64,000 nt of DNA from Mantis religiosa (taxonomy: Eukaryota > Arthropoda > Insecta > Mantodea > Mantidae). The stretch lies in assembly GCA_030765055.1 (NCBI GenBank), contig CM060950.1, positions 277,274,256 through 277,338,255 of the forward strand. Reading direction: 5' to 3'. Numbering within the stretch: the first letter of the stretch is position 1; each line of letters opens with the position of its first letter. Both the position numbers and the translations under genes were made by a program. Shown piece by piece: positions 10,950 through 21,690 of this stretch. Under the pieces are notes generated by a model. That model ran no database searches. It had not been told where the DNA came from and saw only the letters and a list, made by a program, of their open reading frames with translations.

Positions 10950-13285
10950 TTTACATGTGTCAACAGATGTTCTTCAGGTCGTATTGTTACATAAAATTTC
11001 CACTCCCTGAGCGTAGTGATTCGTGAGTAGTGTATACTTACACATGACTTTAACAATGTTTTAGGAAATTGGTATTTAATTCTCAGTGCTAAAATTGTAT
11101 TTTATCTATTTGATTCAAACTTCAAAATTAATATTTCATCAGAAATTCATTTTTGATAAAGGCCTCTGAATAGATTTTCAGAAAGAAATTTTCTACTGTA
11201 TATACAAAACATACTGTAGGAAATATGTAACGCTCACTAAAATATACAATTAATGCAACATAACTGTTCATAGCATTAACCGTTTCTGGAATATTCTTTC
11301 GTTTGAATTTCATCAATATTACAATTGTATTAACAAGAAATAGACAAGGAATAAACTTTCGTATGAAAAATGTATAGAATAGTCATGAAAATAAATCATA
11401 ATTTGCACAGAGAATTTTGTGATTGTTGAGCATTGCAATTCTTAATAAACAATGTCTGCTTCTATATAATTCAGAGTACGAGTTTTGAAAATCTTTCTCA
11501 AATGGTACTTCGCGGCACATCAACGTGTAGCATATTTTTCTTAACAATATGAGCATTTCGAAAACTATTTCTTGATACGAATACTCAATTAAAACTTTAT
11601 TCTTGTCCGCAGCATGCAGCTTATTCAAAATAGCCTGAAGTTAATTTAATCCATACTAATAATTGTCCTAGTGCAAACTTTCTCTTCGTCGACAATATGA
11701 TCAAATAGGTCTATCGCCACCCCCTAGCATTCTAGATTCTATAGCATCTTCAATCCCATAGTCAACCCTGTTGTTGACCAAAGGCAACATGGCGTGATGC
11801 GACGTTGAATAATTGCTGGAACATGTGCGAAGGTCGGCAGGATGTGACGCGGCGCCATAATGGAGGGTAAAATATCTCTGGCATTTCGAATGACCCCAAG
11901 AAACTCAGCTCTCAATGAATTTGATACGTTCATGACATCACACCATTGGAGTTCCCATTTAAATACGTACTAGCTATATTATTTATGTCGTAACAGCTTA
12001 CTACATTTCTCAGGTTACTGGGGAACTAGGGAAAAGCTTTTCAAGGTTCAGAGCACATTGCAGCTCGCCAATATTTGCATCCGCGCGCTCAAAGATGTTT
12101 ACAAATGTCAATAGCTAATTATGGATTAGGCAAGAATTCATAGCAATTAATTTACGCTGAGGTCGCTGTAAAATTCTACTTTTATCTGCTTAAATGTCAA
12201 TGCCAACAATTCAGGAAAAGCTAATATCATTAGGGTCAGTGTGTTATTTACTGAACGTTTATTTGTTTTTGTTACACTTACATAACCTCAAGAGCTTTCA
12301 CTCAACACTACCTAATAGTAATTTTATGTAGTTTGTGGTTTTATATCCATCAGTAAATATCATAAGTAAAAGCTCTGAGTAATTTCTAAGGTTTCTAAGA
12401 ACTTAATATACATTGAATTTGGTAACAAAACTGTACGCACATATTACAATGAAATCGGCACATATTCACAATTCTTATAGCATGCAGTAACAAATAGCTA
12501 AATTATTTTCAGTAGTTCAGCTGTTTAAAACTGTTTACAGGACAGAGAATCCTTTGAATCGTCCTCGAAATAAATGAATGCTAACATCTTAGAGTACGAG
12601 AACAGAATATCAAAGCTCAGCAACAAGGATATACGCTACTACAGACTTTGCATTTAGCACTAACCAAGACGCATTTGCGTATTCACCAACGGTTAACCCT
12701 TCTTTGCAACGGGTGTATGAAAAGAAAATATAGCCATGACTTCATGCATACATGCCATTATTATCTATGAAATTAAAATAAGTGCTAAAAATCAACAATG
12801 TTTGAAAATCAGACAGAAGAATCCTGATGTACCCAACGATTGAGCTATTAAAGGGACACTGAAAATCCTGTAAATCCTGAGCAATTCATTGAATTTCACC
12901 ATTTAGCACAGACATGTCTGCAGATGCTGACTAAAGAAATGCTGACAATTCGTATGATGAATTCTAAAAATGCCCGGTGATAACCGTAGAGGAGGAGATG
13001 CTTTTTTATCTTCCGGAAGACCTAAAATTAACAAGTTGATGGCAGAAGGCAAAGGAACGGAAGCAACGAAGCCCAACAAGAAATTTAAGATAAAAATAAG
13101 CATGCATGTGTAGGTCTACATAGATAATCACTGATTATAAATGTTTCTAACGATTGGGAAAGCTGAACTATCTAATTGATCATCTGTCTTCTTAGAATAT
13201 TCTCTATGGTGATTCACATAAGGATAATAAATGTTTGCGGGGACATAGTTTTATGATGCTAATTAGCATTCTTTTGTTTTCATTG
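9936..13285. other. AT-rich DNA, mostly without recognisable features
   Basis: It includes a 31-bp poly-A (10917-10947) and several short frames without motifs. A 47-codon plus-strand frame at 12970-13113 (MPGDNRRGG..., basic C-terminus) has a good ATG context (A at -3), but no homology I can name. A minus-strand frame at 11739-11933 sits in locally GC-richer DNA. Neither is strong enough to call a gene. Confidence 0.5.
10917..10947. repeat. Poly-A tract, 31 bp
   Basis: Uninterrupted A run. No retroposon body could be recognised next to it. Confidence 0.95.
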
Positions 13286-13292
13286 TCCTCAC

Positions 13293-13544
<252 letters not shown>

Positions 13545-13692
13545 CACTCATCTCATTGTGTGCATTACGATAATTTCAGGATGACTTCTAGAAGTCTCGC
13601 TCGTTCCTTTGTCCAGCTGGTCTGCAGACTTCACATGGGGCAGATCAGCTCCATGTAGATCGGATTTATATGAAGAAGTCAGGCATACAATA

Positions 13693-14014
13693 ACCCATGG
13701 CGCGACAGCCCTTAGAGGGCCAAGGCCCACCAACCCGACTGCCGGTCTCACGCCCACTTACGCACGGCAGAGGTGGACGATCATCCAACCGATACTGGGA
13801 GGAGTTATGGTCAGCATCTCGGCATCCCCCAGCCGGAATGTTGGTTTCCGTGACCTGGGCCGCTTACCTAGAGTAAGCTCCTCACTTTCCTCACGATGCT
13901 GAGTGGGCACCGGTCCTATACCCGGGACCTAAAATCCCCACCACATTGGTGGGAACGAGCCCGGGCCGCTTTCCGTGGCTAGGGACCAAGGCCTTAGCCC
14001 GCTACGCCACGGCG
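13693..14014 (-). mobile_element. SINE D, copy 2
   Basis: The head is at the right end; the reverse complement begins CGCCGTGGCGTAGCGGGCTA (A-box-like TGGCGTAGCGGG) with a B box near GGGCTCGTTCCC. The body matches 2843-3178. The 11-bp target duplication with one mismatch is GGCATACAATA (13682-13692) and GGCATATAATA (14015-14025). This is the best preserved copy of the family here. Confidence 0.88.
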
Positions 14015-14025
14015 GGCATATAATA

Positions 14026-15929
14026 TCTCACGTTCTTTGTGAATAGGGGAAAATGAAGTGCAGGTGATGGTCATGAAACTTTGGTACCAAAAATGATCAA
14101 GTGAAAGTAATGCTTACCGTTGAGAAGAATTCCACAGCAAAAATATTTACCGAATGCAGACAAATATAGCAGAAGTGTTACATGCAGATGGCTGACACAT
14201 TTTGATGCGTCCATTACAAGTTCGATATAAGGCAATTGGAAATAAAATATATTGTTGATGTCTTTATACCAAAGCCAGCTAAACATACTTAAAAGGGTAC
14301 TCAGAAAAGCATTATCGGATATTGCAAATATTTGTTAGTTATTATTTCCATTGTAACTATAGATTTTCCAGAGAGCGCATACGTGAGAGAGTTTTAATCA
14401 AGGTAGGAGAGTTTTCCAATGTGGAAAACGAGTGCAGCTGCCCAACAATATTCGCTTCATCCTGAAGGAACACATTTGACGGCAGTAGGTATACTATTGT
14501 GATTCCAGTGTAAAATGTCTTACATTCCTGGTAATATATGGGTTTCTTAAAATTCACCATGATGAATGAATTTCACCTTGATTCCTAAAGGGAGCTGTTT
14601 CATGATTAAGTTGCAGACGTGAAACATTGTGCACATTTAAGCATAACAAATGTTATGGTTAAAAAAAGTTGAAGAAAAAGAGGCAGAAAGAGCAATCCTT
14701 GAGGAGACAATCTAGCACTCAGTTATTTCAAACACACCATCAGCAGAAAGTGAGTCTCAAATTGTTTGTTTAATTCTCACTAGGGCGGAAATGGGATAAC
14801 ATTCTGAGAATTACCTTAATTACAGCCTATTTGTTTCAAGCTTCTATCCTTCACAACTTTTGGCAACGTTGGCAGTTCACTTGAAGTTCCTCTCAGGGCA
14901 CATTAGCTCCTATATTTGTTTTTGCTGACATTGTTACAAAACTGGCCGCAAGTTTCATTGAAGAAGACGCCGTTATATTATGAAACGCAAGTTTCTTTGA
15001 ATATAACGGCGTTTTCTTCAATGGAAAACCATTTTATATCTCATTTTTCTGTATACAATATTTTATTTTCTATGATAGGAATTTTAGTAGAAAATAAACA
15101 GCTTCCAAAACCCAAAATATCAAGCAGGTCTTGTCAAACGAGGTTTAAAAATAACTATTTTGTTTGTTAACGACACTGACAATTGCCGGGATCAAAACGG
15201 CGCCAATGTAGCTGAATTTCTTCTCAAAGAAGTTCTTTTACATGTCTGTAAATCTATTGACATAGGGCAATCAATCGCTCGTTAGCACATTTAACCGCCA
15301 GCTCCATGTCAGTAGCTTTGCCTATCTCATACCGCTGGAACTTTTATAGCTGTTTATTGAAACAAATCTATTTGCTAGCTACATCATTTTAAGAAAATTA
15401 GTACCTCCCTGTGAACTCGTGAGATTACGAGTCATGTTAAGTTCTTCTGAAAAGGCTTCAGAAAACACCGTAAAATCCGTAAATTGTAGTACAAATTCTT
15501 TTTCTCTTTTCATAGTTTTCAAGAGTGAGATTACACGCTCCACCCTCTCTAAAATTAGTAGTTATAATTACTTAAATTCTAAATTTGGAATCTTTATGAA
15601 TACTTAGGTTCGCTATAAAAACATTATTATTTAATATAATGTAGCACGTTTTGATTTCTGTGCTACTTTGTTACTTCTGCAACAATGAACAATGTCTATA
15701 ACAGCGCAAAATTTCCGCATTGCTGGCTGAAATTGAGATCACTAATTTCAATAGTACCATGTTGGAAACGTTTTGAGATAATCAGGATTTTCTAAAGCAT
15801 AGGAAGTTTTATGAAAATTGGTTTAAGATGTTGATCAGATATGAGGATAAGAGGTTTCAATTTCTGAGTATAACCTTTTGGCCAGTAAATGTATTAATGT
15901 ATAAGGAGTCCTCTTCATTTTGACTAATT
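14026..15929. other. AT-rich DNA without recognisable features
   Basis: Short frames at 14071-14560 (minus) and 14916-15170 (plus) carry no motif I recognise. A short imperfect palindrome at 14951-15022 (AAGAAGACGCCGTTATATT with AATATAACGGCGTTTTCTTC) could form a strong hairpin. Confidence 0.5.
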
Positions 15930-15930
15930 A

Positions 15931-16220
15931 CGAGGCGTGTCCGTAAAATAAGGTCTCCAAGGCGCTGGAACCGTGAGGAACGCTATTACGCGAGATCCGG
16001 CAACACTGCCGTGTAGGTATTTCAAACAATCAAATCCCCACCACAACGAACCCGTTGTAACCATTAGTCTTGGCTGGGCGATGGAGCTTCCTATCACTTC
16101 CGCCGCCAAGTGCGAGTTGCATGCAGTGTTCAATGTCGCGAAGCCGTTATCTACGATAACGCGGCTAGTGTACACAAAGAGCCGGCAAATAAAGATAGCC
16201 GAGATAAAGGACTTGCCGGC
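15931..16220 (+). mobile_element. Probable mariner 5' end, truncated
   Basis: Starts after a TA with CGAGGCGTGTCCGTAAAATA, a mariner-like terminal sequence. A transposase N-terminal word follows at about 16100-16150 (AAKCELHAVF), resembling the KCEVRAVIRF start of mariner proteins, but the frame is broken immediately. The element stops where Gypsy LTR-like DNA begins; no right end was found. Confidence 0.5.
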
Positions 16221-16452
16221 ATAGATTAAGTTACGATTCTGGAAGGTGATAGAATATTCGGTTTCCTTATTATTCCGAAAATATCTCGCATTTATGAACG
16301 AGATATATAAAAGATTGTGACACGCCAGCGGGCAGTTGTAAAACGAGAGTGAGTCGGAGCGTAAGTAGAGAACAGCTGAGAGTGTTGTTGTAATGAATGA
16401 GGGCTGATGTAAACTGAACTCTGTTTGTTATTGTCACCGACCTTGGAAGATT
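16221..16452 (+). mobile_element. Partial LTR-like leader of a Ty3/Gypsy element
   Basis: GC-richer than its surroundings and placed directly upstream of a gag-like frame. It holds a TATATAA box at 16303-16309 followed by TGTGACACGCCAGCGGGCAG, as in an LTR promoter and leader. A matching LTR downstream was not found, so the boundaries are guesses. Confidence 0.45.
16303..16309 (+). promoter_or_regulatory. TATA box of the Gypsy LTR
   Basis: TATATAA about 150 bp upstream of the gag-like frame, in the expected position for LTR transcription. No experimental support. Confidence 0.4.
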
Positions 16453-16899
16453 GTGCTGTATATTTGTTGTATATTTGAAGTCCTGAATGTGGTCCAGACA
16501 GCGGCGGCACCTAAGGACAACTGGGAGGCCCTGGAGAATCGCTTTGGAAACCACCGCTTTGCCGCAGCGTACCGAAGCCAGCTGAAATCAAGGTCACAGC
16601 AGCCAGGTGAGACATTACAGGATTTCGCCCTGGCAATTGAGCAGCTGGCCAGCAAAGCCCTAATCGACCTCCCACCAGAGTTCTTATCCCGAGAGGCTCC
16701 CTACACCTTTGTCGACGGGGTACGAGACACGGAGATTCGTCAGCGCCTAATGCTCGGCGACTACAAAACCATCCACGAGGCGCTAACAGCAGCATTAAGG
16801 ATGGAGGCAGCCAAGGTGACGGCTACCCCGACGTCGCGAACCAGGAGTATCCGCTACACGGGAGACCGAAGACCGGTGACATCACCATCCCTCGAGTGA
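16453..16899 (+). pseudogene. Gag-like fragment of a Ty3/Gypsy retrotransposon
   Basis: An open frame of 148 codons. From about residue 23 it reads like a retrotransposon capsid: WEALENRFGNHRFAAAYRSQ, QQPGETLQDFALAIEQLA, then YTFVDGVRDTEIRQRLMLGD. This is the F..G-R....R..L pattern of Ty3-type gag. The nucleocapsid, protease and reverse transcriptase that should follow are gone; the frame ends at a stop where RNase H sequence begins in another frame. Confidence 0.75.
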
Positions 16900-17553
16900 C
16901 ACTGGGATTTCCACAACCAGGCGGCACCTTCCTTGTTGTCACCGACGCCAGCGACCATTGCATTGGAGGCGTCCTATCGCAAATCCAGGACGGCCACGAG
17001 CGGGTGATAGCCTACTAGAGCAAGACGCTATCCAAGGCAGAGGACAACTACTGCGTCAGCCGGCGAGTTACTGGCTGTTGTAAAGACTCTGGAGCATTTC
17101 CACAAGTACCTGTATGGTCAGCCATTCCACCTGAGGACTGACCACTCTGCCCTAAAATGGCTACTGAGCTTTAGGAACCTAGAAGGCCAGACAGCCCGTT
17201 GGGTACAGAGGCTGCAGGAGTAAGACTTCACCTCTGAACATCGTAGAGGGAAGAGCCATGGTAACGCAGACGCCATGTCCCGAAGACCCTGCCCAGAACA
17301 GTGCGGCCAATGCACAAGAGTGAAAGAGAAGGAGCATGCCGCAGCTGTCAGAGTGGTCACGGCAGTGCCTGCGGATAGCTAGGATAGCGCAGGCCTAAGG
17401 AGAGAGCAGCTGGCGGACGCCGACTTGGGGCCACTCTTGAGGGAAGTGCAGGCAGGGACAAGACCAACCTGGGAGGACATCGCACAGAGGAGCGCCATCT
17501 ACAAGTCGTACTGGGCCCAATGGGACTCACTGAAGACAAAAGAGGGCGTGCTG
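16893..17553 (+). pseudogene. Ty3/Gypsy RNase H to integrase-linker fragment
   Basis: The start carries LVVTDASDHCIGGVLSQ, the TDAS catalytic start of Gypsy RNase H. It continues through RELLAVVKTLEHFHKYLYG and LRTDHSALKWLL to GNADAMSRRPCP, the end of the domain. There are stops after ERVIAY (TAG near 17018), after the RLQE motif (TAA at 17221) and near 17381, and a frameshift near 17055. The frame closes with EGVL and TGA at 17551-17556, abutting the next pseudogene. Reverse transcriptase is deleted upstream and integrase is absent downstream. Confidence 0.85.
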
Positions 17554-17554
17554 T

Positions 17555-18877
17555 GATGAACGGGAAGATCAGTGGGGAGAAAGGATTAAGACCAGACTTC
17601 TCAGCTTCAGTGATCTTGTGGCACCTGAAGCAAGATATCATAAATATTGCTACATGGATTTTTGTACATCCAAACTAACTCATACGTTAGCTAGCAGTCA
17701 TCAGACACAGCTAAAAGAATCATTTTACAAATTGTGCAAACATAGAGGAAAGTGACGAATGCCGTTTACGTTAAAGGAACTGCAAGACCTTCTAAAACAG
17801 ATTTCTTGTTTACAGGAACCATATTCAGATCGTCACCTGAAAAATCTGCTAAAAGAACATTTCAAGGGCCGCTTATTTATTTCAAATATAAGTGGGAGAA
17901 AGAATGTATAATGTTCGTCTGATTATGCACACAAACTTGTAAAGAAGTATGGATGTAATTCAATTGTAGTATTTGATGGTTATCCAGACCAGCCAATAAC
18001 GAAAAATTAAGAAGAAAACAGAAGAGCAGCCAAAAGAGCTTCACCTGACATAGTATTTGGTGAAAACACAATTTTGTTATTGGAAAAGAAGAGTTTTAGG
18101 AAATACTAGTAACAAGAGAAAACTGGTACTAGCTTTGGCATCTGAATTCAGAAAATGAGGACTACAAGTCGTTACAGCGGAAGATGATCCTGATGGGCAG
18201 ATTGTTATGTCAGCAATTCAACAGCAGAGAAATGATTGTAAGGTATTTGTCGTTGGAACTGATGACCGGATGTGATACCACATCCAGCGTGTCTGCAATC
18301 GGCAAATTAAAAGCAATGGAATTGCTCAGATCAAACCTTGATATGCAGAATACAGCGAGGACGTTTATGGATGATTCTACTAGAGAGGGCCTTTTGATTG
18401 CTGGTGAGAAATTTGTTTTGTGTTTTTATGTGTTAGAGAAATACTGAAATCTGAATGAAGCCCGTTACTACAAGTTCTTGACAGTAACAAAGAAAAGTTC
18501 CCTTAGATCAAATTTTGATCTAGCAAAATTACCTCCAACGTCTGAGGCATGCCGTGAACATTCGCTGAGAGTATTTTTGCAATTTCAGAAAATGGTTAGG
18601 TAATACTCTTGATGCTACAAAGTGGGGTTGGAAAATTGAAAACGTGAAAGAAATGAGAGGAACCAAAAGAACATTGAAACCAATTCCTACCTCGAAGCCA
18701 TTTGCTCCAAACAATCTGCTGTAGTTAGTCTCATGTTCTTGTAAACAGGGATGCATACAATACTGTGGATGTAAAAAAGTGAACCTGAGTTACACTGCAA
18801 TGTGTGAACACTGTAGTGGCTTATCTTGCCCAAATTCACAGCTGCAGTCAGATGTTGAATTTTCTCATACAGATTAA
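17555..18877 (+). pseudogene. Dead copy of a multicopy metazoan gene with C-terminal CXC-like motif
   Basis: Pieces in order across shifting frames: WGERIKTRLLSFSDLVAPEA then RYHKYCYMDF (17575-17660); SIVVFDGYPDQP (about 17960-17995); VVTAEDDPDGQIVMSAIQQQ and VFVVGTDD (18172-18265); LMTGCDTTSSVSAIGKLKAM (about 18255-18320); LPPTSEACREHSLRVFLQ (about 18530-18585); WGWKIEN; then CSCKQGCIQYCGCKKVNLS with CEHCSGLSCPNS, ending at TAA 18877. I recognise these words from a large, unnamed, repeat-associated family with a nuclease-like D..TD core and a tesmin/TSO1-like cysteine tail. Several stops, plus a deletion joining GTDD to GCDTTS, show it is dead. Function of the family unknown to me. Confidence 0.65.
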
Positions 18878-18879
18878 TT

Positions 18880-19597
18880 TGTAACCAGTATCAAAGAGAC
18901 ATGCTTCTAAACATAAAATTACTCTTATGAGTAACAATAATCATTACTTGTAAATATGAAATCAGTGAATATAATATTTGTGGTGGGTGGGAGGTCCGCG
19001 ATGCTGTTTTAAAACACAAGTTAGACAGTAGTTCGTAATTTAAAAGAGCAGCCGGTTTAGCCAGTGCGGGACATGGTGGGTCCATAGGTGGTGCTTACTG
19101 GAATGACCTGATATAACAAGGCTAGGTTAAATCCCCCGAACCAAAACTGGTATACAAATGTGTACAATAATTAATTATAAATAAAATTAAAATCCTTATT
19201 TTAATAAAGTTACAATCAGAAAAACAACTTTTACTTATCATATCACTCTAATGATACTTTGATTATACAAAGGTATTTACTAAATTGAAAAATAAAGGTG
19301 GACACACTATAGGCTAGTACGATTACAAGTGTTAAAAATAGATGTTATAATTGCAGTATTAACTAATTGAATAGGCATATGAAGATAATGCGCCTTTCGC
19401 CTACGTCCACCGACTCCCGGGCGCTCACGCGCTCAAAACCTAGCTACTCTTTTCTATGTTACTAGTAGAGTAATACACATAACTGTATATGTTTATATAC
19501 CGATGTACTCAGGAATATATGTGCTACAACTTTTATAAGAAGAATTTTTTCATTTGGCGACGAATAAAAATATGGTTTTGCAAAAACTTAGGTGGCT

Positions 19598-19650
<53 letters not shown>

Positions 19651-20300
19651 TTTCGTTAATTTACGGGAAAACTTCTGCACTTATAAATTATGTTATTATA
19701 AAAGTTGAGGAATATTTATCAGGGAATAAAACTGTAAATAATATAACCTTAACAAACCTTTGGTTAAAAAGTTGTATGCGATTGCGTAAAACTCTACATG
19801 TTTAAATTTAAAGGAGCGGGTAGGGGGGAAGCTCCATTGGAATTTTCGGGGACTTTTCAGAAAATAATCCTCTCATCAAAGTCTATCACCCTTGAAATAA
19901 TCAACTTTACCAAAAAGAGTTCCGACACAAAACCTTTATTGACTGGGCTAGTATCAGATGTGCAGAAATGCTGAGACTACCAGGAAGTGCGCATTTGTCT
20001 AAGGACGAGATGAAGATAATGACAAACCTTGACGAAACGCTATTTTTAATGTGGCACAGAACAAGCCCAGGAAAGGAAGAGGTGGGTGGTAATATCGGCG
20101 ACTAGCTTGTTAGTGACGCTTATATCACACTTACAGAGGAAAACAGCTATGTGATATGGAAATGGGGCATACTACCCGGAAGCAATGGAGTTAGTATTAA
20201 GCCTTAAAAAATTACACACCCAAGAACGTTTCAATCCTGTAGAGAAGCAAAAATAAGTAAAGTAATACAGCAATATGTTTAACACATTTTAAATGACGAA
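18880..20300. other. AT-rich DNA with a 47-bp poly-T and one exon-like open stretch
   Basis: A T47 run lies at 19601-19647. The stretch 19894-20104 (plus) is open for about 69 codons without an ATG at its start and reads like protein (FIDWASIRCAEMLRLPGSAH, then LSKDEMKIMTNLDETLFLMW). An AG precedes it near 19917 and a possible donor GAG|GTGGGT lies at about 20080, so an exon or old coding fragment is possible. I recognise no family. Confidence 0.35.
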
Positions 20301-20329
20301 AAATCGCTGGAGCTAACTGTAAAACATCG

Positions 20330-21198
20330 TATGTGTTACAGTTATGTGAGTGTCTCTTCTCACTATTGTCCAAAATATTCTTACAAACGCGTATTCTTTT
20401 ATCTACTTTATGATAACCAAGCCACACATTTGTAGAAATTATTTTTTCACATATTTCCTTGTAGGTACAATGGTAATATAGGAAAACAGTAGGCTTAGGA
20501 AGTAATCAAATATTTAAGAGCTGTTCGCTATGTGAGAGATTTGACATTCCGATCTCTTTGTGTGAAAAAGAGAGGGAAAAGAGAACGAAAGACATCTCAT
20601 TTGAGAAAAATTCAAACCATTGAATCATAAAATTCAAACCAATTACAAGGAACACCGCAGTAAATTTATCCAGAACTTTTACTGGACTCACATTAATTCC
20701 AACATCTTCATGATTAATTCCTTCCCGAATGTAAACAGATAAAAAGTTCAGATTTACACTTACATTTAAATAATTTATAGTGCGATTCATCGTAGTTAAA
20801 AATGCATGTAGCGTCTACATTTTTATGTAGTAAGATTTTGTCCATCTGAAACGATTTACGAGCTTACGAGCTATGCAAAAATCACCCATAATGAAGCCGC
20901 TCTCATGGACTATTCCCAGAAAATTCAGGATACCTGTGCATTTCATTTGTCTTTAATATAACACAACATTCGTAATAATCTAATTAAAATTGTGTGATTA
21001 ATCTTTGAGGGGGGACATTTTTCATGTAAAGGGTAGTTGAAACTGAAGAGTTTTTGTTAACCATGTCGCATCCAGGTAGACACTGAACCAAAATACATAG
21101 TTTGGTATTTATATACTTTCCGTTTTTGACTCATGCTGTTCAAAGACTGAGCGCGCATACATATACCTTTTTCTTCTAAATATCTTTTATTCAGTAAG
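20330..21198 (+). repeat. Dispersed family R1, forward copy (left part)
   Basis: Forward-order words: ATTCTTACAAACGCGTATTC, CTTGTAGGTACAATGG, AATATAGGAAAACAGTAGGC, TCAAACCATTG, GTCCATCTGAAACG, CATAATGAAGCCGCTCTCAT, CTATTCCCAGAAAATTCAGG, TTCCGTTTTTGACTCATGCTG. Matches 60500-61090 and 46750-47570. A SINE B then interrupts it at 21211, and the family resumes at 21568. Confidence 0.65.
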
Positions 21199-21210
21199 TC
21201 TGAAAAGTGT
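21198..21210. repeat. Left target-site duplication of SINE B
   Basis: GTCTGAAAAGTGT, repeated exactly at 21555-21567. Confidence 0.92.
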
Positions 21211-21554
21211 TAGTTAGTTACTAACACTCCCCACATGGCAACCTTGGCCTTCGGGGTAACCTCACCCCACCAAGTGATGACTGGACCCATTTCTCAGGTG
21301 GAGGCACCCAGAGGGCGGTGTCCATTACCTCCGATGATAGGGTGATAGTGAAGATGGCGGTGAGGTGAGAGGACCTACAGTTTTTACCGTGGACTCCGAA
21401 CCACGTTGGGCATAGGGGATACTTCACGTGTGCTAGACAGAGGTGAAGGCGTGGATAGGGCCGACTTAAAATCGCCAACCCCAGAGCCGGGAATCGAACT
21501 CGGGACCCTTAGAACGGGAGCCGCGAACGAAACCACCGCGCTACCCCGGCGCCC
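21211..21554 (-). mobile_element. SINE B, full-length with 13-bp target duplications
   Basis: A 344-bp tRNA-derived retroposon, head at the right. The reverse complement starts GGGCGCCGGGGTAGCGCGGT (A-box-like) and has the B box GAGTTCGATTCCC about 40 bases later. The body contains GGACTCCGAACCACG in plus orientation and a TAGT-rich 3' end next to the left duplication. It lies inside an R1 copy. The ORFs 21221-21611 are shadows. Confidence 0.92.
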
Positions 21555-21567
21555 GTCTGAAAAGTGT
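21555..21567. repeat. Right target-site duplication of SINE B
   Basis: Exact repeat of 21198-21210. Confidence 0.92.
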
Positions 21568-21690
21568 ATTTGCGTTGAAATATTGGTATGCACTTTTTTA
21601 GTGAAATACAATACTTCCTCTACTTACTGTAACTACATATTAGAGCAAGCAAAAGTAGTATGTTTTTGCCACTTTTAATAACATTTGTTA
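21568..21690 (+). repeat. Dispersed family R1, forward copy (right part)
   Basis: GTGAAATACAATACTTCCTC followed by TACTTACTGTAACT matches 53615-53650, 47528-47555 and 36985-37015, the distal part of the R1 family. Confidence 0.6.

Noticed and set aside
14951..15022. Terminator or MITE hairpin from the GACGCCGTTATATT / AATATAACGGCGTTTTCTTC palindrome
   Set aside because: A single hairpin without flanking duplication or a second copy; could be chance or a tiny foldback.
16453..17553. Intact endogenous retroviral element
   Set aside because: Reverse transcriptase, protease, integrase and the second LTR are missing, and RNase H has several stops.
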